A DNA stretch of 64,000 nt from Salvia splendens (taxonomy: Eukaryota > Streptophyta > Magnoliopsida > Lamiales > Lamiaceae), in assembly GCF_004379255.2 (NCBI RefSeq), contig NC_056049.1:10214063-10278062 (forward strand), read 5' to 3'. Shown here piece after piece: positions 1 to 10,093 of the stretch; position 1 is the stretch's first letter; each line of letters starts with the position of its first letter. A program made the position numbers and the translations under genes. Under the pieces are notes generated by a model. It was not told where the DNA came from. It did not search any database and saw only the letters and a program-made list of their open reading frames with translations.

Positions 1-73
1 GGAGCAACGTCTGCTCATCGCCCTGAGTGGCATAGTGGCTTGCTTGGTAGTTCTTGCTCTCCATGATTACTAG
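1..73. other. possible gene end at window edge, strand unresolved
   Basis: Two readings are possible. On the plus strand, from base 2, there is an open frame with a hydrophobic stretch (LLIALSGIVACLVVLAL) ending at a TAG at 71-73, which could be the C-terminus of a membrane protein. On the minus strand an ATG at 64-62 opens a polar frame beginning MESKNYQASHYATQ that runs off the window. Both are short and neither family is recognised, so this is only a flag that a gene may continue to the left. Confidence 0.25.
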
Positions 74-333
74 CAGTTCATGACCTCACCTATAATTTAT
101 TTACTACTATTAAATATCAAATGAACTTTGTAAATTTGTTAAATTTAGTCGTGCATAAAAAATATTATTCCGATAATTCATACTGAGAAACATGTTTTTA
201 CAAGCAGGACGAAATTAATTGATATCAAAATCATAAAAATAAAAAAATAAAAACACTTTGACGAACTTTCAGTAGCCAACTTCATTTAGAACTTTCATCA
301 AACAGTTGGCAGAAAGATGCAACACTTACATAC

Positions 334-615
334 CGGCGCATAATTCGTGACGCTCTTCACACCTCCAGAACCACCGCGGCCAGCGCGATGGAACTCATCC
401 TCAACGTATAAGCTGATCGGCACAGTCTCTTCCTGCAAATCACAACAATTAAACCTTATCCACAAACTCCTTAATATCCCCTTGATTCAATCGAATTAAA
501 ATTAAAAACGTAAACACAACCTTGAAATAGTTTCCAACTGGAGAAGTATACACCAAAAATGTGTACTCGGAAGATGGCGCCAGCCCCAAAACCAGCACCT
601 CCCTATCAGCAGAGG
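334..615 (-). pseudogene. BCAT: branched-chain amino acid aminotransferase, two exons (fragment, frameshifted)
   Basis: Two minus-strand exons match plant branched-chain aminotransferase, the PLP enzyme that interconverts Leu/Ile/Val and their 2-oxo acids, usually in plastids or mitochondria. Exon 334-432 (33 codons, AG acceptor and GT donor) encodes SLYVEDEFHRAGRGG then GGVKSVTNYAP, the block just before the PLP-lysine region. Exon 521-615 encodes EYTFLVYTSPVGNYFK. The intron between is 88 nt. Exon 521-615 is 95 nt where the family pattern needs 96: PLLIG at its start and LGLAPSSEYTF later lie in different frames, so one base is missing near 590-600. No earlier exon is visible between 616 and 1600; later exons may lie left of the window. 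Family assignment is firm. Whether it is a dead fragment or a gene with a consensus error is not settled. Confidence 0.75.
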
Positions 616-2130
616 CTGAATGTCAATTTGACTGTGTCAACAACAATTCTAATAAGTATACACTATGTCAATAACAAGTATATCATGTTTAAAGCAATCA
701 CAATTATCTTATTACTATTATATCAATTGTTAAAGTTTATAATGTCAACAATAATCCAAACAAGCATACACTATGTCAACAGTATACAATATCATCTCAA
801 TGACAAGTATATGCCGTTTATAGAAAACACAAGTATATTATCATAACTATGTCAATAGCTATTGTATGAAATGTCAATAATCTTACAAAATTTAAACAAA
901 TCCTTAACTGGAAGAAGATGCTTGTTCTCTTCCGTTTTTTTCCAGTAACATTGTTCATTTCCATCACTTCCGATTCTACCATCGCTAATCAACAAAAAAA
1001 AACAGTAGAAATTGAATTAAATAAAAAGTTGCGAGATCTCTACTGAAATCGCGAGATAAAAGCAAAATTCAGCATTGAAATGAGCAGAAATCAGTATTTT
1101 CAGATTTTTCCCCAAATGTTCAAGCATTTTGATAAAAACGGCGAAGCTAAGTTGAACCTCAAAATAGCTGATTCCTCGACTTTCTGGATTCTACACAGAG
1201 CTCCGACGACAAACGCGAACAACAACAGCGAAAACATAGGTAACGATTTCTCTCACTAAAAATCAGTTCACATCCAACACAATTGATAATACAAAGCCTA
1301 ATACCTCCAAATCCATACTCGAATCAACAATTAAGCTTCCGGCGAAGCGACGACGTGAGAAGCGAAGGCCGTTCGGAGCTTCGTGCAGTAGGAGCGGCGA
1401 AGCGCGATGAACAGCGGCGACGTTAAACCGCGAGAGAGAGAGAGGGCGTGTCGGGAGGCGTGGTCGTCTCTGGCTTGATTGACGATCGACGAAGACGCTT
1501 GATGGTGGCGATATATATTAAAGAGGGTTTTAGGAAATAATTTCAAATCTAATTTTATTTTTTCCACCATTTGATTAATGAAATGACACTTATACCCCCG
1601 TGTTGACATAATGTGATAGCTATTGACATTTCATTAATCTTGTGGATTAGTGGCTGAGATTGCATCTCATTTCTCAATTTAGCTAAATAATCTCAACCTA
1701 ACAACACCCTATATATATATATATATATATTTAATATTAGTTAGTCTAGATAAAAAATTTAATATTTCATGTATTAAAATAGATAATGTTTATATTAATT
1801 TAAGAAAATTTATTTCGTAAAATAATATATAATTAAATACGAATTAAGTACTTATTAATTAGTTTAGATAAGATTATTCATTAATGTCAATAGCTAGGGT
1901 ATATAAATTAAGTATGTAATATAAAAAATTTATTTATAGTAAATAATGAATCTTATATGGTACTAATAATAATATAGATGGTAAGTAGAGCATCATTAAA
2001 ATATAAAGGATGATAATTATATATATTATAATTAACAATTATATTAAAGAATAATAAAATTAAAATGAATTATTAGTTTTTGTAGATAAAATTAATGATT
2101 AATGTATAAAAATATTTAATGTTCAAATTG
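616..2130. other. non-coding; possible promoter and leader near 1330-1520
   Basis: 616-900 is AT-rich with repeated phrases such as TATGTCAATAACAAGTATAT. At 1331-1520 the composition becomes GC-rich and contains a GA run (1431-1444). Read on the minus strand it has an ATATATATCGCC box followed by CT-rich leader-like sequence and a frame with Arg/Ser-rich, targeting-like composition (IALRRSYCTKLRTAFASH), but no convincing start or downstream exon. 1521-2130 is AT-rich with no supported gene. Confidence 0.3.
1711..1731. repeat. (AT)n microsatellite
   Basis: Ten uninterrupted AT dinucleotides lie in AT-rich intergenic DNA. Confidence 0.9.
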
Positions 2131-2138
2131 TTCAATGA

Positions 2139-2225
2139 GCCCATGTGGTGTAGTGGTAGATGTCTTCTTAACTAGAAGAGAGGTCATGAGTTCAACCTCT
2201 ACCAACAACAAATTTTAAAATATTT
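2139..2225 (+). mobile_element. tRNA-derived SINE-like head
   Basis: The sequence has the two internal RNA polymerase III promoter boxes in the usual spacing: an A-box-like TGTGGTGTAGTGG near 2144-2156 and a B-box-like GAGTTCAACCTCT near 2188-2200. An A-rich stretch follows. It does not fold as a complete functional tRNA with CCA-accepting arms that I can pair, so a tRNA-derived SINE is the better reading. Confidence 0.5.
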
Positions 2226-2239
2226 TGAAAAAAAAATAG

Positions 2240-2406
2240 AAAATCGGTTTCCGGTTCACGGTCCAACCGGTCTGACCGGCCGGTTCCACCGATTCACGGC
2301 GGTTCAATGCAGTGGTGGTTTAAAGGGGTGAACCAAACCGGACTACCTACCGGTTCGCGGTCCGACCGGTCAAACCGACCGGTCCAGTCCGATTTTTAAA
2401 ACATTG
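2240..2406. repeat. CCGGTT-rich foldback repeat
   Basis: Many copies of ACCGGT, CCGGTTC and GACCGGTC in both orientations, bounded by AAAATCGGTTTCCGGTTC on the left and GTCCGATTTTTAAAACATTG on the right. This GC-rich patch in AT-rich DNA resembles a dispersed plant foldback repeat. It directly follows the SINE-like head, so the two may be parts of one unit. Confidence 0.55.
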
Positions 2407-2943
2407 GCTATAAGTTTAATTAAGGCTCTTTTTTTCAATATGAGATTAATTAATTAATACACCACGATCATCTACTTGGAACGCAGATCAATTCTATATT
2501 ATTAAATTTCACAAAATTAAATATTTCATCACTTATACGGCGTTAACCAAACTTAGATTCCTATAGATTTATTGTATATGTTGCAATAGTTGTATCAATT
2601 AGTTCTTCATTCTCTTTAGCTCAGATATTTAGACGCGTTTGATTTAAGTGATCAAATAGGCTACTTCTTAACTAAAATTTTTTTATGTGTACAAAGTTGA
2701 ATTAATGAAAATAATTTTATATTTTTGTTAGAAGAATACTTAAGTACTCCGTACTCATTTTTTCACAGGGTAGTAACTAGTGTCATCCACAGCAACATAT
2801 GAAATAAAATAGTACTAATTCAAATACTTGGTTAGGCTGTTGAACTGAATGAGAATGATATTATTGGTCGATGTGTTTCATTTGTGTGGAAGCAAAGTTA
2901 AAAAGGCAAAGAAAATGAATCCATAAAAGATGATACTCCAATT
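2407..2943. other. intergenic, nothing recognised
   Basis: AT-rich sequence with no open frame, repeat or RNA signal that I can support. It lies downstream of the LOB-domain gene. Confidence 0.5.
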
Positions 2944-3392
2944 CTAATGGAAGCAAGAGGAGTCACACAAATAGGCAGGTCGAAGAGCAGCGACCTCGGC
3001 CTTAACGGTAGCTAATTGGCACTCCGCAACATTCAACTGTTGATGCAACACACTAACCATCCCGGCACACCCGTACACAGGGTCTTTGATCCTGCAGTAG
3101 GCCTCGTACCACAACGTCTCCGCTGCTTCCCCTCTACACCTCACCGGAAGATCCTGCTCTTCTCCAAAAAAACATCCATCAATTCACTACAAATATATAT
3201 ACTCCTCAAAAATGTGTATATTAACTAACCATTAATTACCTGCAGTATTTTTCCAACATTGCTGGCGCCATAAATCTTGTGAACATATTCAAAACGACGT
3301 GGTTTATTCGATGGAAAATATGGAGCAAAAATGCAATCTGAAAGACATCTCCTCCTCAAATGCTTGCATGCTGCACACCGGCTTGAATTCAT
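2944..3392 (-). CDS. LBD: LOB-domain (LBD) transcription factor, two exons, class I short type
   Basis: Predicted structure on the minus strand: exon 1 3392-3240 (51 codons), an 86-nt intron 3239-3154 with GT donor and AG acceptor, exon 2 3153-2944 ending TAG. The product is 120 residues. Residues 6-20 hold the plant-specific zinc-finger-like motif CX2CX6CX3C (CAACKHLRRRCLSDC). Residues 21-51 hold the GAS block (PRRFEYVHKIYGASNVGKIL). After the intron comes the invariant DPVYGC motif and a leucine/valine-spaced coiled-coil segment. The intron position after the Leu-Gln of the GAS block is the usual one for the family. LBD proteins are nuclear DNA-binding regulators of lateral organ and other development. 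The very short C-terminal tail resembles the small LBD23/LBD24-like members. An in-frame stop lies just upstream of the ATG, which fixes the start. Start, splice sites and stop are all intact, so the gene looks functional. Confidence 0.9.
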
Positions 3393-5490
3393 TTTCTACT
3401 CCAATCTCTCTTGTATTTGCTTATTATGAAGATCCAACTTTAGGTTTTCGTATTTATAGTGAAAGATGCTTACATTTTTTAACGGCTAGTTCACATATGG
3501 AAATCTCATTAGATATGAAAGTCTTGATTGTTTAAATTGTGACAAATTTTCACTAAATTTTCTCAAATCATGCAAAAATTTGCATCATAATTTTACGTTT
3601 TCCTTTTTTACTTATTAGCTGGTTTCATATTTCCCACATGAAAACGTCTTTTCCTATTTTTACTTTACTATTGTTTGTCATAATGTAATAGTAGAAGAAA
3701 AACATAGTGTGTTAATAAAAAAAAACTTAATTGTTAATAAGCCTTTCGTTTCTTAGAATTATTAATTCACTACACTATTAATGAACCTCACCACATTTTT
3801 TTTACCTATTTCCATACTTGTTAAATATAACACTCACAACTTCATTCCTTCACTACAATATTTCTTACTTCAATTTATGCACTATGAAATCTAACTGAAA
3901 TACACTGTTAATTAAAATTACATGGTTAAAATATACAATTAATAAAAAAATACATAAGAGCATCTATCCGCCAGAAATTCATTTTCTTCCCGTCATGTCA
4001 ACATTTTAAATCCAACCACAACACCTGCAATAAGAAAGGCTCAAAATCACTCACAACTTATTTCGCCATTTTTAATGTTTTTGAGTTAAGCAAACAAAAT
4101 AAATGCAAAATAACATAGATTTTAAATATACAATATTTAAAACTACATAATTTTAAAAAATTATGAATAACATATATAAAAAAAAGAAAAAAAATTCAAA
4201 TCCGACAACAGGTATAAACCACAATAGGGATGGAAAACCTGCTGCTCACGGGCAGCGGCGCAGAGCCCACCGCCCACGTGGCTGAAACCACCCGGCGTCC
4301 CCCCTTTTCAACACATGCAATAGAGCCCCGAAAACTGCCGCACCCGGCTAGATATGGGCTATAGTGTGAATGGCCTAATCAAAATACGCAATTCATTAAA
4401 AAATCACTCCCCTCCGTCAATACAAAATAGACAAGTTTTTACCATTTTGGGGTGTTCATCAAAATTTGATTAATTCTAAAAATTGAAAGTTTTAAACCAA
4501 TCCTAACGCTACACATCATTGTAAATGTGGACCCTACAATCCACTAACACTACTTCCACCTCTCTTAGTTTGCCAATTATGCATTAAAACCCATGTTTTT
4601 TACAACTTGGTCTATTTTTTTTTGGACGAAGGGAGTATATGATTAATATCCTAATATACAATATCCTTTTTGTATTCTAATCAAACTATGTCCGTAATTT
4701 TATTAAATATAGATTTTCTTAAAATGTTAATTTAATTAAACAAATAAATAATGAATATTTGTAATGAATATTAAATAATTAATAATGAAAAAAAAGACAA
4801 AATAAAAATGGCAATATAGAAAAAGAAAAACTAAAAATGACGAGGAACGAAACATTTATAGTGCGATCTTTACATGTTTGGTTCCTCTGAAACATAGTGA
4901 AAGACAGATGTTGTAGGTGCTCTGAAATGCCGATTGTTGGTCAAATTTCTCGTAGTTTTATCTTTCGATTTTGTTTACTTCTAATTTAATAGATGTGTTA
5001 TGTTTTTTAATTTATTAGATCAATTAAATACATTAAATGTATAGTTTCACACATGTTTCTAAATACGCCAATATTTTGAAAAAAGGAATTCTAATTTCAA
5101 TAATCAAAATGCTCACTATTTAACAGAGGATTCAACCTGTATATTGATTTCCGCTTAGAGGGGTATGCACTATGCAGTTTGATTTGCAATTTCTTATCTA
5201 TCAAGTTTAATTCAAATTGATGCAAAATATCTAGTCATGAATTCACGCATGCTGCAATGCAATTAAATAATACTGTAGATTCATATAAATTCACGTATGT
5301 TTCTAAGTAGTTGTTTCAAGTGTTGAAGACTCCATATAAATTCATATAAATTCTGTAGATGAAGTTACAACTTTTCTCACATATATTACTTTCAATGAAA
5401 ATAATTGATTAGTTTGAAATTTGAAACAAAAATGTGTTTTGTATGTGAAATTGGAGAACAAAAAGTTACAAATTATAAGGAAAAAAAACA
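3393..5490. other. intergenic with candidate DNA transposon remnants
   Basis: AT-rich, with no supported gene. A segment from about 3958 (AGAGCATCTATCC) to about 4923 (ends GTAGGTGCTCT) has weakly inverted ends and could be an old non-autonomous DNA transposon. Inside it sit a GC-rich patch (4228-4320) and a Stowaway-like MITE listed separately. 4924-5490 is plain AT-rich sequence downstream of the kelch gene. Confidence 0.3.
4404..4639. mobile_element. Stowaway-like MITE
   Basis: Ends CACTCCCCTCCGTCAA and GGACGAAGGGAGTA are imperfect inverted repeats of the CTCCCTCCGT type. The internal sequence is AT-rich and non-coding (about 235 bp), typical of Tc1/mariner-derived Stowaway MITEs. Confidence 0.6.
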
Positions 5491-7156
5491 TTAGAAGCTC
5501 AACTTAGTTCTCCACATTTCAGCAATCACTTTCTTTGGTTGTGGATTATCTTCACCTCTGTCTCTCTGCCCAGATGTGAAATACAACCATCCATCCCAAA
5601 AACCGGCCAACGTCGTCTTCACCCTGAACGGCCTCCTCCCCATCACAGACCATTGCTGCACCATTCACATTATCATACTATGTCAATTCATTACTTCCAC
5701 ATGTTAGAGCTGAATTTGATTCAAACATACATACCATGGTATCCAAATGAAATTGGAATATCTCTCCCACTAGGATCATCCTTTTACTCACCGGGTGCTT
5801 CTCTGTCGTCCCTCCCATTATGACAATCGAGTTATTCCAAATAATCCAAGACGATTCTATGTGGGAATCGGGTTTGGGCATGGGGTTCACAGCTTTCCAC
5901 TTCATCTCACCATCAAGCATGTAGACATCCCCGTATACCACCTGAACAAGACGCAAGAAAATAGTAAAACACGAGATCAATCTAGGTACAACTCACAGGA
6001 TACTCGTCTTGTGTTCTACCTCATGCCTCCTTGAGCATTTGAAAATAGGTGACCCGGGTTTTGGCATGAAATCACCCTCTTGACCGCCAATCACAAAAAG
6101 ACTATCGCCAACCGCAACACAAGCCCTATTCACATATTCCAAGTTACTACCTTCGTCAACAAAAAAAAAACAGACTTGTTTTTCTCTTTTACGCCATCTC
6201 TATCTATTTATAGTAATACTAAGTTTCACTCTATAATGAGGTGGGTCCAATTTCCACTAACAATACTTCAATCAACTTTTCTCTCTATCTCAATCTTTAC
6301 TTTACCAATTTCGTCGACTGCCAAGCCTATTTTTTTAAGACGGAAGCATTACTATTCATCTTCTCACGAATAAACTAAAACTTGCAGATAAAAAGGAAGC
6401 CTTTTTTTACCTATGAGGTCCCCCTCGGGGCAGGGGTACCTCTTTTCGACATTCATTCTCGATTGCTCTACCATTCTCCACTGCAATGCTCCAATGGTCG
6501 GTTGCAGGTGTATGCCGATTCTCTTTGCTTCCACCCATTACATGTAGTCTTCCCCTCCATATCTGAGTTGCTGGAGCATATCTAAACCATCATCACATTC
6601 ACCAAGTTATTGTTTTTCAGTTCAAAACAAAGTAATCTTGATATATATATAAGGAGCTATAGCTAGAGTGATCTAGTAGTACTACCTAGCAGCTGGTAAC
6701 GAGGGAATGCTCTCCCACTTCCTCGTCTTTGTGTCAAGGACAAAGGAAAGAGCCACGGGAGGGGCTGTGCACTGAGGGCCATGCTGTCCAGACACAATGT
6801 ACACATATCTTCTCCCATCACTCGCCACTCCCAAATGGGAATTCGCCATTTCTTTTGGCGTCTCGAATCTTTCAGTCCAATTTCTAGCCATAAATTTATA
6901 GACATCGACATGGGAATGCACTTACCAAAGAAGCATGACATCATAACAAAGAACTCACATTGATTTATGCATTCAAAGAGCTTACATGATCTAGGGTTCC
7001 ATATCCGGAGAAAACGTAAAGAAGATCCTCAATCTGAATGGCAGAACCATCCAAACGCGGTACAGGCGCTGAAGCCATTTGCTCCCATTCTAATTCTGGA
7101 GCTGGTAGATCAGCAAATGTACCTGATAATTCCAGCTCATGTTCATTACTATTCCC
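5491..7156 (-). CDS. kelch-repeat (galactose-oxidase-like beta-propeller) protein, 5'-incomplete
   Basis: Six minus-strand exons can be placed by GT/AG sites and family similarity to the plant kelch proteins of the At3g27220 type, likely membrane-anchored beta-propellers of unknown function. Exons in order: 7156-6986, 6920-6686, 6581-6411, 6125-6020, 5941-5735, 5655-5491 (TAA at 5493-5491). Diagnostic stretches are DLPAPELEWEQMASAPVPRLDG, MANSHLGVASDGR with VSGQHGPQC, LHVMGGSKENRHTP, LFVIGGQEGDFMPKPGSP, VVYGDVYMLDGEMKWK, GGTTEKHPVSKRM and LAGFWDGWLYFTSGQRDRG. Five exons join in phase. The first junction does not: exon 7156-6986 ends phase 0 but exon 6920-6686 needs one more base, as if a G after the acceptor AG at 6922-6921 were lost. 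The N-terminal exon with the expected membrane anchor is missing here; a weak candidate lies near 10190-10340. About 351 codons are visible. Confidence 0.8.
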
Positions 7157-7559
7157 CTGCGATCATCAAATAACTCTTTCATTCAGGCATTTCCACAAAC
7201 AGGTAGTACCTTACAACACAAAACATCACATTTTGAACCATCACTAGTGATCAAACCAACCAATTGCAAAATCTATAGATGCAAAATTCAATACACAAAC
7301 CACATCACTAATGCTGAAACTCAATCGATGCAAAATTCAGAGGCCGGCCAATCAATCAATCAACTAATGTAATCTTCCATATTTTCACATTTCTATACAT
7401 AGTGTATGTAATTTAATAGTGATTCAACCTTACAAATATAGGGTAATTAAGTAAAAAAATTATAGTTAATAAAAAATCGGTTTAAATAAAAACCGGTTTA
7501 AAATGTGAGGGCATATTGTATATTAATTTATCTTTATTCGTACAAATAATACTGATTCA
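7157..7559. other. non-coding upstream of the kelch exons
   Basis: No exon is recognised. 7300-7362 is repeated at about 10125-10185 (see findings). A palindromic patch AATCGGTTTAAAT...ACCGGTTTAAA lies near 7474-7500. Confidence 0.4.
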
Positions 7560-7841
7560 TTCAGTAAATTTACAATTAAATATCTACATTACCACATTGA
7601 TTCGACCTTATTCTAGGACTACATTTACAGATTTACTTTTCCAATTTGCTGCCACACTATGAAACCTTTTATATGAAACTCAAACTAAGATGAATATTCT
7701 ATATTTACTTCTTTTTATTCTTACAATTCTATCAATATAATTTATCTAAATTACACATTAAGCTCACAGTACCATTCTATATTAAGTTAAATATTTCAAT
7801 GAGATTTGATTATTAATATATATATTTAGATATGAAATATA

Positions 7842-8027
7842 CTTCTACCGTCACAAAAAGTATGCACTTTTGGTTGGATACAAATTTTAATGTATAATTG
7901 GTGAAGTAAGAGAAAGATAAAAAGAAAAAATAATTAAAATATTGTTAATGGAGAATGAGTCTAATCACAATAGAGAGAATAGAGTTTCTAAAATTAGAAA
8001 GTGAATACTCTTGTGGGACGGAAGAAG
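7842..8027. mobile_element. Stowaway-like MITE in copy A
   Basis: Left end CTTCTACCGTCACAAAAAGT and right end CTTGTGGGACGGAAGAAG are inverted repeats flanked by TA on both sides (7840-7841 and 8028-8029). The related sequence near 13350-13385 lacks it. Confidence 0.65.
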
Positions 8028-9112
8028 TATTATTTATGTATTTGGAATGAGTTTTTTAATTTCAAGATTTTCATGTATGTATTTTTTAAGTATTAATGTT
8101 ATTCTAATTATTAATTTATTAAATTTTATGGTACATGACATTTATTTAATAGTATAAGTCAATTATATTAATCGGTTGTATCTGAAATGAGTTTTTTAAT
8201 TTTAATATATTTATATATGTTTTATTATTATTATTATTATTATCAATATTAATGTTATTTTATTATCATTTTATTATATTTTACATGGCATTTTATTTAA
8301 TATAAGTCAATTAAATTCATTGATCCGTTATCTGAATAAAGCCAATTGATCTAATAGTTTATTTTGTTTTATTATTAAACCATCTATTTTACTATAATAT
8401 ATCAACCTATTTAAAACATCCACTAATTATATTCTATTAATTTAGTGAAACCATTAATCATAATTTAGTAATTACTATTAAATAAACTTCATATGTGCTT
8501 CATTTCAAATTGAAAGTTATAACGATTATCTAATGCACAATCCACCTCAAAGCCCATATAGTTCAATAAATAAATATTAGGGTTAGTTTTATAAATTTAT
8601 GATGTTTGAATCAAATTGATTATTAAATTTTTTTTTATAATGAACACTAAACTTTATATTTTATATTATTGGTAATTTAATTCAATCTCACTAATCATTT
8701 TATTCCATAGAACAATTAAAATGCTACATAGTAGTAATATTCCTTTTTTATGTTAAGTTTATATATGTACCTTTCCTTCTTTATTCTATCTTATGGAAAA
8801 TAGAGGACAAAGGAAATTTATAACTTAATTAGAATCAATGATGAAAATCTTCATCTTTCTCAATAATCCATGTTACGAGGATTTAAAAATTGTGGTGCAG
8901 TCGTAGTAATCCCTCTTGAATTTAGATAACACATGACTAATCGATCCATTAGGAGGTTGTTAAAATTGTAAGCTAATCCATTGAAGCAATTGAAAAGTTT
9001 ATCATATGTACGGTATCATAAAAATTTAGCTTTTCTAAACATCAACAGTGGGTTGAATATTTGACTCTGATAACTAAATTAAGTCTGAAAATATTTTCAT
9101 AAAATTATTAAA

Positions 9113-9553
9113 GACTAAAGTCCCAATTTGGTCCTTAACATATTGCGTTTTTTTTTTTGGTCCAAAACATTATCTTTTGAATTATTCGGTCCCTGTGAAA
9201 TCAGATCACATTTGGTCCATTTTAGACGGTGCCGTCAAATTTTTGACGATTTTAATTATCGGGTCACAAATCCGTCACTAATTCGTCACTAACTGGGAGA
9301 AACTGATCCGTCACTAATCCGTCACTAATCCGTCATTTTCGGAAGGCCGAGGTGCGGTGGACGTAGCACTCTGACGGATTAGTGACGGATTTGTGACCCG
9401 ATATTTAAAAAGTCAAAAATTTGACAGAACCGTCCAAAATGCACTAAATGTGATCCGATTTCAAATGTTAGGGACCGAATAATTCAAAAGATAATGTTTT
9501 GGACCAAAATAAAAAAAACGTAATATGTTAAGGACCAAATTGAGACTTTAATC
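9113..9553. mobile_element. Mutator-type MITE with 9-bp target duplication
   Basis: A 441-bp foldback element. Left end GACTAAAGTCCCAATTTGG; the right end, reverse-complemented, reads GATTAAAGTCTCAATTTGG. The arms stay complementary for roughly 190 bp, including GGGTCACAAATCCGTCACTAAT against ATTAGTGACGGATTTGTGACCC. It is flanked by a perfect 9-bp duplication ATTATTAAA (9104-9112 and 9554-9562), the size made by Mutator-like transposases. The paralogous site near 23050-23065 is empty. It has no coding capacity, so it would depend on a transposase supplied in trans. Confidence 0.9.
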
Positions 9554-9767
9554 ATTATTAAATTAATTAAGACTGATCTGAAACATTTGAATTTTTCAGC
9601 ATTGAGTCTGCATTCGTAACGAATTCAACGGTAACATTAATTTTGATTCAGAAAGTGGTGGAACCTCATATTTCGAATTCTGATCCGAAATATTAGAATT
9701 CCCTGACAAAAAATTTAACTACAGCGATTCTAGTGCTTATCTTCGTTAAAATATTTAATTATTTTTT

Positions 9768-9837
9768 TTCTCCATATGCTTTATCTAATAACTCCTCTTA
9801 AAATCCCGTGGAAATCTTGAGTGGGACGGAGGGATTA
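9768..9837. mobile_element. truncated Stowaway-like MITE end
   Basis: Only the right-hand terminus (GAGTGGGACGGAGGGA) is present, directly before a complete MITE. Confidence 0.4.
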
Positions 9838-9840
9838 TTA

Positions 9841-10093
9841 CTCCTTCCGTCCCATAGTAATGTGTGTATTTAGAATGAAATGAGAATTAATACAAAATTG
9901 GTAAAGTAAGGGTGCTGAGGAAAATGTTAGTTAAAATAGTGTAAGTGGATAATTGACCCACATTATTATTAGTGTATAGTGAGTTGGTGGGTCACATTAG
10001 TATAAGCTATAAAAAAATTGATATATATGAATAATGAGTTGGGGACAATTTTTCATAAAGGAAAATACTCATATTTTTATAGGATGGAGGGAA
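9841..10093. mobile_element. Stowaway-like MITE
   Basis: Left end CTCCTTCCGTCCCATAGTAA and right end TATAGGATGGAGGGAA are imperfect inverted repeats, flanked by TA at 9839-9840 and 10094-10095. Length about 253 bp, non-coding. Confidence 0.7.

Larger units (their letters stand above)
7560..9670. repeat. segmental duplication, copy A
   Basis: Non-coding AT-rich sequence whose parts recur in the same order at 13140-14505, 20703-20785 and 22957-23160. Examples shared by eye: AATGAATATTCTATATT, AATTTATCTAAATTACACATTAAG, ACATAGTA after AATTAAAATGCT, and GAGGTTGTTAAAATTGTAAGC. Copy A carries two MITEs (7842-8027 and 9113-9553) that copy B lacks. Confidence 0.8.

Noticed and set aside
559..846. Plus-strand open frame
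   Set aside because: It overlaps the BCAT exon in antisense and then continues through AT-rich intron-like sequence with low-complexity Ile/Tyr content.
2139..2215. Functional tRNA gene
   Set aside because: A and B boxes are present but I could not pair complete acceptor and anticodon arms, so a SINE head is more likely.
5539..6034. Plus-strand open frames over the kelch exons
   Set aside because: They are antisense to well-supported kelch exons and have no family features.
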